Of a stretch of DNA of 64,000 nt, positions 53,335-62,131 are shown piece after piece. Source of the stretch: Verrucomicrobiota bacterium (GTDB lineage Bacteria > Verrucomicrobiota > Verrucomicrobiia > Opitutales > Opitutaceae). Made by a program: the position numbers and the translations under genes. Where the stretch lies: assembly GCA_019510185.1 (NCBI GenBank), contig JAEKKV010000013.1, forward strand, positions 124,001 to 188,000. Direction: 5' to 3'. Position 1 is the stretch's first letter; each line of letters begins with the position of its first letter. The notes beneath the pieces were generated by a model. That model ran no database searches. It was not told the DNA's origin and saw only the letters and a program-made list of their open reading frames with translations.

Positions 53335-54477
53335 TTATCTCTTACCCATCATGCCGCCGGACATTCGGGTGTCCGTGCCATTTTCCCACTCACGTAGCCA
53401 GCTCATGGATTGTTCCAGGTAGGCGGCGCCCGCCTCCGGCCCCAGCGCGGCAACGACCTCTTTGCGGGTGTCCGCGGCGAGCGCGCGCCAAGCCGCCGTC
53501 CGCGTTGCTTCGTCGGCTGCCTGGGCACGCAACGCCTCGGCCGCCTGAGCGGTCCGATGCCACGTCTCTACCACGCGATCCGTCGCGGCCTGAGGAAATC
53601 CGAAGCGCACCTGCGCCTCGCGAAGTTGATAAAACTCGCTGGAATTTTTGGCGCGAACCTCGAAGACGCGATCCGGGCCCACGCGGGCGCGAAGGTCGGC
53701 ATGGATTTGCTCCACTGCATTGCTACGCGCTTGGGGATCCGCCAGCGCCCGTGCGGCCAACAGCGCCTGTGCGGTCTCCCGAAATTCCAACTCCGTAAGG
53801 CCGAGCGAGACGGCGTCCATGCGCAAACGAACCCACTCCGTCGATTGAGAGTCATGGAGCGTGTACTCGAAGTATTCCTTCTCCGTCAGAACCGCGCGCA
53901 AATCACGTTGCAGCTCCGCACGCAGGAGGTCTTCCCGCGCCATGTCGGCGGAAAACCGTAAGCCGTTGGCTGTATGCCCCGCGTTGACCTCGGCGTAATC
54001 CTGCAGGATGCGCGTGACCGCCGCGCGCTTTGTCTCGGGTATATAGCCCAAGTCCAGTTCGCCCAAGGAGCCGGCCATCAATGCGGACTCATCCACCAAC
54101 TGACGGAGCTCTTGTTGGTCCCGGTGCATTTCCATCGGATCGGCAAACTGCAGATCGCCACCATAAGGGGTGCCTTTCCACCAGGAGGAGGCCCGCTTGG
54201 CGCGCTGCCTTTGTTTTTGCAGGGCGCCGCGCAGCACCTGCTCGATCTGCTCCGGCGCGACTCCCGTCGCGCGCAAGGCGTCGCGGATGCCGATCAACGA
54301 CTGGTCTTGGGATGTTGCCTCGGGGCGCGGAACCATCGATCTGGCAACCGTGCCGCTCGAAAGGGACGACGTGTTCGAGACGGTCGCAGCTCTTTTCTCA
54401 CGCAGCGTCCAGACCAGCGCCAGAAGCAGCCCCACGTTGAGGGTGAGCGAGACCACGAACCAGGGGCGCAGTTGCAT
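53335..54477 (-). CDS. Membrane-anchored helical protein of unknown function
   Basis: 380-residue protein with one N-terminal membrane helix (PWFVVSLTLNVGLLLALVWTL) and an otherwise helical, Arg/Glu/Ala-rich soluble part, probably facing the periplasm. Features include a Ser/Thr-rich linker after the helix, RGALQKQRQRAKRASSWWKG, and long heptad-like segments (AAEALRAQAADEATRTAAWRALA). I do not recognise a family. A GTG two codons upstream is an alternative start. Convergent with the nucleotidyltransferase gene, divergent from the GH28-like lipoprotein gene with about 140 bases between. Confidence 0.75.
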   Translation of the reverse strand: MQLRPWFVVSLTLNVGLLLALVWTLREKRAATVSNTSSLSSGTVARSMVPRPEATSQDQSLIGIRDALRATGVAPEQIEQVLRGALQKQRQRAKRASSWWKGTPYGGDLQFADPMEMHRDQQELRQLVDESALMAGSLGELDLGYIPETKRAAVTRILQDYAEVNAGHTANGLRFSADMAREDLLRAELQRDLRAVLTEKEYFEYTLHDSQSTEWVRLRMDAVSLGLTELEFRETAQALLAARALADPQARSNAVEQIHADLRARVGPDRVFEVRAKNSSEFYQLREAQVRFGFPQAATDRVVETWHRTAQAAEALRAQAADEATRTAAWRALAADTRKEVVAALGPEAGAAYLEQSMSWLREWENGTDTRMSGGMMGKR

Positions 54478-54616
54478 GACCACGACCAGAGCTCCCCGGC
54501 CCCCGAAGAGTCAAGCGGGCACGCGCCAAACTGGCAAAGGCGGCCTGAAAATCCGGAGTTGTCGGGGCGGTTTTTGCTTCGCCAGTGGTCCTTGAAATAA
54601 CAATCAATTCATCTCG

Positions 54617-56110
54617 ATGACGTTGATACCCCAATGTGCGCGCAGGATGGCTTTGCTTTCGTGCCTCCTCTTCTCTGCCGGTCTCGCCTTCTTGGGCGGC
54701 TGCGTGAGTCCCGCGGTGCCCCGGACGGAAATAGCGGGATCGCCGGTGGTCACTTACCCAGCTCCGAAGGGCAGCTCGTTGAATAGCGCTTTCACTGTCA
54801 AGGTGCGTCCCGTGGGAGGCGATTGGCAGAATGTCGCCACGTATCGAATGAACGTGGATGCCGTCGTCGAGACCAACCATAAACGCAAGGACACGTCGGC
54901 GGCCTTCTTCGATTTTTCGGGGCCGGTGGAGGTTTCCATCACTTACCGCCGGGCGGAAATCCGCACCGCGCGGATCCGTCCGCTTTCGTTCGGGATCATC
55001 CCGGAGGTGTCGAAGCGAACGCTCGTTTTTTCACTCACGCAACCGCGCAATCTTTCCATCGAGGTCAACGATGACATCTTCGGGAACCTGCAACTGTTTG
55101 CGAATCCTCTCGAAATGTCGCGGCCCGCCCCCTCGGCTCCGAACGTCCTTTACTACGGTTCGGGCATTCATGCAGTCCCCGGCGGCAAGGTGAAACTGTT
55201 GTCCGGCCAGACGCTTTACCTCGCGGGCGGGGCGATTTTGCGCGCGGAGGTGGACTGCATAAACGTGGAGAATGTCCGCGTTATTGGCCGTGGCATGATC
55301 GATCAGGAGAATCATGGGGGCGTGCAGCTCTTCCACGCGAAGAACGTCGATATCGAGGGGATTTACACGCCGCACATCACCATCGGAAATTCGCAGGACG
55401 TGGCGGTGCGCAACGTCAAATGCATCAGCTATTGGGGCTACGGCGATGGCATGAACATTTTCAGCAGCGACCGGGTGCTGATCGACGGGGTGTTCAATCG
55501 AAACTCGGACGATTGCATCACGGTGTATGGCACCCGCGGACAATTCTTGGGCGGGGTGAAGGGAGTCGTTGTGAAGAACTCAACGCTCTGGGCGGATGTT
55601 GCGCATCCCATTTTGATCGGCACGCATGGTAACACGAAGAGCCCGGACACGCTCGAAGACCTGACGTTCTCCAACATCGACATCCTCGACCACATGGAGC
55701 GCCAGCTCGATTACCAGGGCTGCATGAGTCTGAACGCCGGCGACAGTAATCTCATCCGCAACGTGCTTTTCGAGGATATCCGGGTGGAGGATTTTCGCTG
55801 CGGTCAGCTCGTGAACCTGCGCGTCTTCTACAATCGTAAATACTGCACGTCACCCGGTCGTGGCATCGAGGACGTCACCTTCCGCAACATCACCTACACC
55901 GGAAGCCATGCCGAACAATCCGTCATCTGCGGCTATGACGAGACGCGCAAAGTCAGGAATGTCACCTTTGAAAATCTCTCGATCAATGGCGTGGTGATCG
56001 CCGATGACATGAAGAAGCCCGGCTGGTTCAAAACCTCCGACATGGCGCGCTTCTTCGTCGGTGATTACGTCGAGGGGCTCAAGTTCGTCGCCAGTGGTGG
56101 CGCCAAGTGA
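54617..56110 (+). CDS. GH28-like (polygalacturonase family) lipoprotein
   Basis: 497-residue right-handed beta-helix glycosidase. The N-terminus is a lipoprotein signal (LLSCLLFSAGLAFLGGC). A beta-sandwich of about 100 residues precedes the helix. GH28-type catalytic features are NRNSDDCITVYG (the Asp pair), LIGTHGNT (the Gly-His-Gly-like site) and repeated turns such as NVDIEGIYTPHITIGNSQDVAVRNVKC and VTFENLSINGVVI. GH28 enzymes cut polygalacturonan, rhamnogalacturonan or related acidic glycans. Placement among rhamnose genes suggests a rhamnose-containing pectic substrate. Followed three bases later by a ketopantoate-reductase-like gene. Confidence 0.82.
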   Translation: MTLIPQCARRMALLSCLLFSAGLAFLGGCVSPAVPRTEIAGSPVVTYPAPKGSSLNSAFTVKVRPVGGDWQNVATYRMNVDAVVETNHKRKDTSAAFFDFSGPVEVSITYRRAEIRTARIRPLSFGIIPEVSKRTLVFSLTQPRNLSIEVNDDIFGNLQLFANPLEMSRPAPSAPNVLYYGSGIHAVPGGKVKLLSGQTLYLAGGAILRAEVDCINVENVRVIGRGMIDQENHGGVQLFHAKNVDIEGIYTPHITIGNSQDVAVRNVKCISYWGYGDGMNIFSSDRVLIDGVFNRNSDDCITVYGTRGQFLGGVKGVVVKNSTLWADVAHPILIGTHGNTKSPDTLEDLTFSNIDILDHMERQLDYQGCMSLNAGDSNLIRNVLFEDIRVEDFRCGQLVNLRVFYNRKYCTSPGRGIEDVTFRNITYTGSHAEQSVICGYDETRKVRNVTFENLSINGVVIADDMKKPGWFKTSDMARFFVGDYVEGLKFVASGGAK

Positions 56111-56113
56111 TTC

Positions 56114-57046
56114 ATGTCTATTTCCTCCATTGCCATCGTCGGTTCCGGTGCTCTCGGCCTCTACTACGGAGGCCGGCTGGCACGAGCCGGGGCGGATGTT
56201 TCGTTTTTGGCGCGCAGCGATCTCGAGGTCTTGCGTACGCGCGGGATCGAAGTGCGGGTGACGGACGGCGATTTTTCGCTGCCCGTCGTCCGCGCCGCGG
56301 CCACACCGGAGGAGATTGGGCCGGTCGATCTCGTGGTCGTTACCCTCAAAGCCACTGCCAACGATCAATTATCGCGTCTGCTGCCGCCGCTGCTGCACGC
56401 GGATACGATGGTGCTTAATCTGCAAAACGGGCTCGGCGTCGACGAAGCCGTCGCCGCGGTCGCGGGTCCGGAGCGAACGTTGGGCGGACTTTGTTTTGTC
56501 TGCGTCAACCGCCTCGCGCCCGGCATCGCCGAATGCACGATGCCCGGCTACATCGAGGCGGGCGAATTTTCCGGGATCGCCCAACCACGAACGCAGGCGC
56601 TGGCGGCGCTCTTCGGACGTGCGGGCGTGCGGATGGCCGTGAGCGACAGTCTGGCCGAGGCGCGTTGGCGCAAGCTCGTCTGGAACGTGCCGTTCAACGG
56701 TCTGGCGGTGGCGGAAGGCGGGATCACGACCGAGGCCATTTTAAGTTCACCCGCGTTGGAGGCGGAGGTGTGGGCGTTGATGCGCGAGGTGCAGGCCGCG
56801 GCGGCGGCGCATGGGTGTGCGATTTCCGAGGAGTTTGTGGTCAATCAGGTCGAGCGCACGCGGCCGATGGGGCCGTACAAGCCATCGACGATGTTGGACT
56901 ACGTGGCGGGCCGTCCGTTCGAAGTGGAGCCGATCTGGGGCGAGCCGTTGCGGCGGGCGCGGGCGAAGGGCGTGGCAACGCCGCGGCTCGCGGTGCTCTA
57001 CGAGCGGTTAAAGGCGCTGGCGGAGACGGCCTACCGGCGTGCGTAG
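56114..57046 (+). CDS. Ketopantoate reductase-family (ApbA/PanE) protein
   Basis: 310-residue NADP-dependent reductase. IAIVGSGALGLYYGGRLARAG is the Rossmann motif, VVVTLKATANDQL contains the catalytic-site lysine region, LNLQNGLGVDEAV follows, and WRKLVWNVPFNGLAVAEGG and RTRPMGPYKPSTMLDYVAGRPFEVEPIWGEPLRRA are the C-terminal family blocks with the catalytic lysine and Ser. It may make pantoate (panC is at 46 kb), or belong to the wider group acting on other 2-keto acids. Only three bases after the GH28-like gene. The 3' end overlaps the convergent hydroxylase gene by 16 bases. Confidence 0.88.
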   Translation: MSISSIAIVGSGALGLYYGGRLARAGADVSFLARSDLEVLRTRGIEVRVTDGDFSLPVVRAAATPEEIGPVDLVVVTLKATANDQLSRLLPPLLHADTMVLNLQNGLGVDEAVAAVAGPERTLGGLCFVCVNRLAPGIAECTMPGYIEAGEFSGIAQPRTQALAALFGRAGVRMAVSDSLAEARWRKLVWNVPFNGLAVAEGGITTEAILSSPALEAEVWALMREVQAAAAAHGCAISEEFVVNQVERTRPMGPYKPSTMLDYVAGRPFEVEPIWGEPLRRARAKGVATPRLAVLYERLKALAETAYRRA

Positions 57047-57855
57047 AACTTTCGCTCCCAGGCCTTCTGGTTCTGCTCGGCCTCGCGGATGTAGGGAGTG
57101 AAGACGGCGAGGGAGAGCACGAGCTTGTTGAGCAGGTTGAAAGGGAAACGCACAGGTCGCTCGAAATCGACGAAGAGCACGGCGCGGCGGCCGTCGGTGT
57201 CGTTCCAGACCTCGTGGTTGAAGCTGTCGTCGAAGACGAGCGTGCGGCCTTCCTCCCAGACGAGGTATTGGTCGGCGACGCGGATGCGGCAGCGTTCGCG
57301 CGGCTCGGGCACGAGCAGGCCGAGGTGATAGCGCAGCACGCCGTTGTAGGGGCCGCGATGGGCGGGGATGTGCTTGTGCGGGGAAAGAATGGAGAAGAAC
57401 GCCGTCTTGATGCGGGGGATTTTTTTCAGCAAGCGCGCGGTCTCGGGGCAGCGGCGGAGGTTTTCCTCGATGCGCCGGCCGTACCCGAGGAAGAAAAACG
57501 TCTTCCACTGGTTGTCGCGCTGGATGGTTTTCACATCGACGGAGATGTCCTGGAAATTGGGCAGCTCGTCATGCCGGGTGAGAACGGCGTCGAGTTCCGC
57601 ACGGATCAGCCGCCAGTCGCGTTCGATCTCGGCGATCCAGGGGAAACGGGCCGGGTCGTACACCGGCGGATTGCCGAAGACGGCATGGCGGGCGATGCCG
57701 CGTTCGACCCAATCGATGAACCGCACGACGGCGCGGGCGAAAAAAGTCGCGGGCGGCGGCGGGGGAATGAACTGGCCGTCGGGCACGGCCGTTGAGCTGG
57801 GGTTGGCCGGCGGATGCATGAATCCGTTGTAGCGGCGCCGGGCGTTTGCGGCCAT
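57031..57855 (-). CDS. Aspartyl/asparaginyl beta-hydroxylase-family (LpxO-like) dioxygenase
   Basis: 274-residue Fe(II)/2-oxoglutarate oxygenase. IPAHRGPYNGVLRYHLGL carries the first iron-ligand His and a substrate-binding segment; LVFDDSFNHEVWNDTDGRRAVLFVDFERP carries the second His and the 2-oxoglutarate-binding Arg. Aspartyl hydroxylases of this fold use a two-His site. Bacterial homologues include LpxO, which hydroxylates lipid A acyl chains; the short hydrophobic stretch near TFFARAVVRFIDWVERGI could associate with the membrane. ATG at 57855 is used; ATG at 57819 (MHPPANPSS) is an alternative. Confidence 0.85.
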   Translation of the reverse strand: MAANARRRYNGFMHPPANPSSTAVPDGQFIPPPPPATFFARAVVRFIDWVERGIARHAVFGNPPVYDPARFPWIAEIERDWRLIRAELDAVLTRHDELPNFQDISVDVKTIQRDNQWKTFFFLGYGRRIEENLRRCPETARLLKKIPRIKTAFFSILSPHKHIPAHRGPYNGVLRYHLGLLVPEPRERCRIRVADQYLVWEEGRTLVFDDSFNHEVWNDTDGRRAVLFVDFERPVRFPFNLLNKLVLSLAVFTPYIREAEQNQKAWERKFYARR

Positions 57856-57916
57856 CGGGCAAGCTCCTGCTCCGCGCAACGGGGAAGGCCGGAATGGCCG
57901 GCCGCCATCAACGGCT

Positions 57917-59356
57917 TCAGACGCGGGGAGCGTACACGGTCTGCTTGAGATCCCTCGCGAGCAGTTGCCGGAAGGTCGCGAGGTTTTTCACCGCGCCGAG
58001 GGCGATGAGCTGGCAGGCGAGGTTGCCCACGGCGGTGCCCTCGAGAGCGAATGACACGACGGGCACGCCCGCGGCATCGGCGGTGGCCTGGCAGAGCAGG
58101 CGGTTTTTCGAGCCGCCGCCGACGATGAGGATGCGTTTGAAAACGCGTCCGCTCATGCGTTCGAAGGAGGCCTTGGCGTCGGCATGTCCCCGGCCGAGCG
58201 AATCGCAGATGAGGCGGGTGTAGCCGGCGAGATTCCGGGGGGCGGCGAGCCGGCGGCGCTTTAACTGCGCGTCGATGGCGGCCTTCATCGACTTGGGGTT
58301 GGTGAACGCGGGGTCCGCGACGTCGAGAAGCGCGGCGGGCGCGGGAAGTTTTCCGGCGTTGGCGATGAGCTTGGACCACTCGGCGTCGTTCTTCGGGCGG
58401 GAGGCGAAATCCTTCATGATGCCTTCGAGCAACCAGAGGCCGATAACGTTGGTGAGCGGACGGTAGCGGCCGTCGCCGGTGCGTTCGTTGGAGATGCGGG
58501 CGGCGAGGGCGTCGGGGCCAAGCACGGGCGTGTCGCTTTCGAAGCCGACGAGCGACCAGGTGCCGGAGCTGAGGAACAGATCGCTGCCGTCGGGGCTGGC
58601 CGGCATCGCGTCGTAGGCGCAGGCGGTGTCATGGCCGGGCACGGCGATCACGACGGCGTCGCGGAGTTCGGGCAGGGCGGTGACCTTGCCCAGCTTTTTG
58701 CCGGCGAGCACGGGCGGGGTGAACCACTGCGGGGGAATGTGGAAATGGTCGAGGGCGGCGCGCGACCAGCCGGTGGAGTGGACGTCGAGCAGTTGCGAGG
58801 TGCTCGCGATGGTGAGCTCGTTGGCCGCGCGGCCGGAGAGCAGGTAGTTGAAATAGTCGGACAGGAAGAGGCAGCGCGTGGCGAGATCGGCCACGGCCGG
58901 ACAGCTCGCGACCGTTTCCTCGAGTTGGAGACTGGTGTTGTAGAAAACGTTCGGGATGCCGGTGGCGGCGTAGATGCGGTCGAGCGCGGCGCGGGTGCCG
59001 CCGAGGCGTTTGAGGCCGGGTTGCGTGCGGTTGTCGCGGTAGGCGTGGGCGGGGAACACGAGCCGGCCGGCGTCGTTGAGCAGCACGTGATCGACGCCCC
59101 AAGTGTCCACGCCGACGGAGGCGAGTCGCGCGCCGCGGGGCAGGAGGGCGGCGGCCTTGCGCAGGCCGGTCTGGATCTCGTGCCAGAGCGCGCCGAGCTC
59201 CCAATAATCATGCGCGCCGAGGCTGCGGATGGCGTTGGGGAAACGATGAACCTCGGTCAGCGCGAGCCGGTTTTTCGCCCAGGTGCCGAGGATGATGCGC
59301 CCACTGGTGGCGCCGAGATCGACGGCGGCGAGGTGAAGGGTTTTGGCGGAAGGCAT
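57917..59356 (-). CDS. rhaB: Rhamnulokinase
   Basis: 479-residue FGGY-family kinase phosphorylating L-rhamnulose at C1. LAAVDLGATSGRIILG is the N-terminal phosphate loop, SVGVDTWGVDHVLLN and AHAYRDNRTQPG are rhamnulokinase-typical, VPGHDTACAYDAMPA, LFLSSGTWSLVGFES and ILIVGGGSKNRLLCQATADAAGVPV follow. Downstream of mqo on the same strand (87 bases), so the two may be one transcription unit controlled from the operator at 60995-61024. ATG at 59356 (MPSAKTLHLAAVDLG) fits the family start. The product feeds the bifunctional aldolase at 49616-51808. Confidence 0.94.
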   Translation of the reverse strand: MPSAKTLHLAAVDLGATSGRIILGTWAKNRLALTEVHRFPNAIRSLGAHDYWELGALWHEIQTGLRKAAALLPRGARLASVGVDTWGVDHVLLNDAGRLVFPAHAYRDNRTQPGLKRLGGTRAALDRIYAATGIPNVFYNTSLQLEETVASCPAVADLATRCLFLSDYFNYLLSGRAANELTIASTSQLLDVHSTGWSRAALDHFHIPPQWFTPPVLAGKKLGKVTALPELRDAVVIAVPGHDTACAYDAMPASPDGSDLFLSSGTWSLVGFESDTPVLGPDALAARISNERTGDGRYRPLTNVIGLWLLEGIMKDFASRPKNDAEWSKLIANAGKLPAPAALLDVADPAFTNPKSMKAAIDAQLKRRRLAAPRNLAGYTRLICDSLGRGHADAKASFERMSGRVFKRILIVGGGSKNRLLCQATADAAGVPVVSFALEGTAVGNLACQLIALGAVKNLATFRQLLARDLKQTVYAPRV

Positions 59357-59443
59357 GAGAAGTTTCAGAATTGGGTCCCAAAGAACACCGAGCTCCGGCA
59401 TTGAGGGCGCAGCGTTCGAACCGTCGGATTCGAAGAGTGAGTC

Positions 59444-60943
59444 TTAGGCGAGCTGGAGGAGTTCGGAGGCGCGGCGGGACTGGGCGCGGAAGAAGTCGGC
59501 GTTTTCGGGTTTTTTAATATCCACGTCGTAGGTCGGGATCATGGCTTTCATCCGGGCGCGGCCTTCGTCGGAGGCGAGCAGTTGCGGGAAACATTTCTGA
59601 ATGACCTCAAGGACGATGTGGACGGACACGGAGGCGCCGGGGGAGGCGCCGAGCAGCGCGGAAAGCGTGCGTTCGCGATTGGTGACGACCTCGGTGCCGT
59701 AGTGGACGATGCCGGCCTGACCGTCGGTTTTTTTGATGGCCTGCACGCGGATGCCGGCATCGATGAGCTTCCAGTCCTTTTTCTTCGCGGCGGGGTAGAA
59801 GACGTGGAGAACGTCGAGACGGTCGTCCATGCTTTGGGTGCCCTGCTGGACGAGGTATTTGACGAGGTCGAGGTTGCTGGCGCCGATCTTGAGCAGGGTG
59901 GCGAGGTTGTGAGGTTTGACCGAGCCGGGAAGGTCGAAGGCGCTGCCGGTTTTGTGGAGAAACTTGGTGGTCCAGGCGGCGAAGGGGCCGAAGAGGAGCG
60001 TCTTCTTGCCGTCGAGGATGCGCGTGTCGAGATGAGGCACGGCCATGGTGGGCGCGGCGTCGAGGGGCTGGCCGTAGACCTTGGCTTGGTGCTGCCGGAC
60101 GATTTCGGGGTTGTCGCACACGAGCCATTGGCCGCCGATGGGAAAACCGCCAAGGCCCTTGCTCTCGGGAATGCCGGATTTTTGAAGGAGCGGAAGGCTG
60201 CCCCCGCCGGCGCCGATAAAGACAAAGCGGGCGGTGTTGTGGTGGAGTTCGCCGGTGGCGAGATCGCGGATTTTCACGTCCCAGCCGGCGGGAGTTTGTT
60301 TAAGATCGGTGACGCGATGGCCGGCGGCGATGCCGCAGCCTTCCTGGCGGCCGAGCCAGCCGAGGAGCTTGCGGGAGATCTCGCCGAAATTCACATCGGT
60401 GCCGGTGTCCATCTTGGTGGCCGCGATGGGAACGTCGGCGCGGCCCTCGGTGAGCAGTGGCGCCCATGCGGCGATCGCGGCGCGATCGGTGGTGAACTCC
60501 ATGCCGGCGAAGAAGGGATGGGCGGCGAGGGCGGCGTGGCGGGCGCGGAGATAATCGACCCACTTGGCCCCGTGCACGAAGCTGAGGTGGGGGACGGGGT
60601 TGATGCACTCCTTGGGATTGTCGATCATGCCCTCGGCCACCGCGTAGGCCCAGAACTGGCGGGAGCGCTCGAACTGCTCGAAGATCTTGATCGCGTTGGA
60701 AACATCGACGGTGCCGTCGGCGTTCTGCGTGGGCGTGTAACTGAGTTCGCAGATGCCGGCGTGGCCGGTGCCGGCGTTGTTCCAGCCGTGCGAAGCCTCT
60801 TGCGCGAGTTCTTCCGTCGCCTCGTACACCTGAATGCGGAGCCGGGGATCGAGCCGCTTGAGCAGCGCGCCCAGATTGGCCGACATGATGCCGCTGCCGA
60901 TGATGACGACATCCGGGTTTTCGATGAGGGTGGAAGGCTTCAT
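59444..60943 (-). CDS. mqo: Malate:quinone oxidoreductase
   Basis: 499-residue FAD-dependent peripheral membrane enzyme oxidising malate to oxaloacetate with electrons to quinone. PDVVIIGSGIMSANLGALLKRLDP is the FAD fold; GWNNAGTGHAGICELSYTP, VPHLSFVHGAKWVDYLRAR, TDVNFGEISRKLLGWL, FVFIGAGGGSLPLLQKSGIPE and TVLFGPFAAWTTKFL-type blocks identify Mqo. It replaces or supplements NAD malate dehydrogenase. Candidate operators lie 52-81 bases upstream, and rhaB follows. Confidence 0.94.
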   Translation of the reverse strand: MKPSTLIENPDVVIIGSGIMSANLGALLKRLDPRLRIQVYEATEELAQEASHGWNNAGTGHAGICELSYTPTQNADGTVDVSNAIKIFEQFERSRQFWAYAVAEGMIDNPKECINPVPHLSFVHGAKWVDYLRARHAALAAHPFFAGMEFTTDRAAIAAWAPLLTEGRADVPIAATKMDTGTDVNFGEISRKLLGWLGRQEGCGIAAGHRVTDLKQTPAGWDVKIRDLATGELHHNTARFVFIGAGGGSLPLLQKSGIPESKGLGGFPIGGQWLVCDNPEIVRQHQAKVYGQPLDAAPTMAVPHLDTRILDGKKTLLFGPFAAWTTKFLHKTGSAFDLPGSVKPHNLATLLKIGASNLDLVKYLVQQGTQSMDDRLDVLHVFYPAAKKKDWKLIDAGIRVQAIKKTDGQAGIVHYGTEVVTNRERTLSALLGASPGASVSVHIVLEVIQKCFPQLLASDEGRARMKAMIPTYDVDIKKPENADFFRAQSRRASELLQLA

Positions 60944-60994
60944 GAAGAAATTTAACCTATGGGCTCGGCGGACGTGTGGCTAGGAAATCCTCCA

Positions 60995-61024
60995 AAATCT
61001 ATCAAAATATGGCATAATCTATCA
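60995..61024 (-). promoter_or_regulatory. Candidate operator pair upstream of mqo-rhaB
   Basis: The 9-mer AATCTATCA occurs at 60996-61004 and 61016-61024, a 20-base direct-repeat spacing (two helical turns), in the 133-base region before the mqo start. The same 9-mer precedes the aldolase operon at 48588-48737. Confidence 0.6.
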
Positions 61025-61075
61025 CGTCGGTGTGGTTTTGGCGTTTCTGAACCGAAGGGATTCCTGCTTCGGAGC

Positions 61076-61870
61076 TCAGACGACCGGATTCGTCAGCGTG
61101 CCGATCCCTTCGATCTCGATCGCAATGGTGTCACCGGGTTTGAGCCACACGGGCGGTTTGCGGGCGAAGCCGACGCCCTCGGGCGTTCCGGTGAGGATGA
61201 CGGTGCCGGCGGGAAGGGTTTTGTCGGCGCTCAGGAAGGCGATGATCGTCGGGATATCGAAGATCATGTCGGACGTGTTGGAGTCCTGCATGACCGCGCC
61301 GTTCAAGATTGAGCGGATGCGGAGGGCATTGGGCTGCGGCAGTTCGTCGGGCGTCACGAGCACCGGGCCGAGCGGGCAGAACGTATCGAAGCTCTTGGCG
61401 TGGCACCACTGGCTGCCGCTCCAGTCGCGCTGCCAGTCGCGGGCGGAAACGTCATTGGCGCAGGTGTAACCAAGAACGTAGGACAACGCGTTCTCGCGGG
61501 TGGCGTCGCGGCATTCGCGTCCGAGCACGATGGCGAGTTCGGCTTCGTAATCGGGTTTGGCGGTGGGCTGGTTGCGCGGCAGGCGGATCGGGTCGCCGGG
61601 GTTTTGGATCGAGCCGGGGAGCTTCATGAACCACACGGGGTTTTGCGGGATGGCGGCTTTGCCCTCGGCGGCGTGTTTGGCGTAATTCAGCCCTACGCAG
61701 ATGATTGTTGGTGGTGAAACGGGCGCGAGCAGCTTGCCGGGGATGATGACGCGATCAGTAACGCGATGGGTGCCGGCGAGGGGATCGCCGGCGATTTCCA
61801 GTGCCGAACCGTCGGGTTGGAGCGTGGCGTAAGCGGGACCGGCGGGGGCGAGGTGGCGGATCAACTTCAC
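61076..61870 (-). CDS. Fumarylacetoacetate hydrolase-family protein
   Basis: 264-residue FAH-fold hydrolase. ICVGLNYAKHAAEG, VWFMKLPGSIQNPGDPIRLP, DYEAELAIVLGREC (metal-binding Glu residues), YTCANDVSARDWQRDWSGSQW, KSFDTFCPLGPVLV and GTVILTGTPEGVGFARKP are the family blocks in order. Members hydrolyse or decarboxylate 2-keto acids, such as fumarylpyruvate, oxaloacetate, or diketo-deoxy sugar acids of the oxidative rhamnose/fucose route. A role with the nearby rhamnose genes is possible but unproven. The start is GTG at 61870 (reads VKLIRHLAPAG). Confidence 0.9.
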   Translation of the reverse strand: MKLIRHLAPAGPAYATLQPDGSALEIAGDPLAGTHRVTDRVIIPGKLLAPVSPPTIICVGLNYAKHAAEGKAAIPQNPVWFMKLPGSIQNPGDPIRLPRNQPTAKPDYEAELAIVLGRECRDATRENALSYVLGYTCANDVSARDWQRDWSGSQWCHAKSFDTFCPLGPVLVTPDELPQPNALRIRSILNGAVMQDSNTSDMIFDIPTIIAFLSADKTLPAGTVILTGTPEGVGFARKPPVWLKPGDTIAIEIEGIGTLTNPVV

Positions 61871-61944
61871 GTCAGGAAGGTTTCACGCGAAGGTGCGCTG
61901 GCGCAAAGCCGAAAAGGACAGGACGGACTGTTTGACCACTCATG

Positions 61945-61966
61945 GAATCGCCCAACAGGGCGATTC
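61945..61966. other. Perfect intergenic hairpin
   Basis: GAATCGCCC (61945-61953), loop AACA, GGGCGATTC (61958-61966). No T tract. With the hairpin GCGGC-GTAAA-GCCGC at 62106-62120 it makes this 260-base gap rich in palindromes; either could be a REP-type unit. No gene is supported between 61871 and 62131. Confidence 0.65.
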
Positions 61967-62065
61967 TCTGGGAGTGGCCTCTCGCAAAGCTCCGGCTGGA
62001 ATGCGGAGGGGCGGCTGATGCCGCGGGGGAAAGCTTAACGTGCGGGGCGCCTTGCCGCATCCCGA

Positions 62066-62096
62066 CAAAAAAGCCCTGCGATTTTTCCGCAGGGCT
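62066..62096 (-). terminator. Terminator of gcvP
   Basis: On the minus strand GCCCTGCG (62095-62088) pairs with CGCAGGGC (62080-62073), followed by six T (62072-62067). Confidence 0.88.
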
Positions 62097-62131
62097 TCGA
62101 GGATCGCGGCGTAAAGCCGCTCCAAGCAGGG

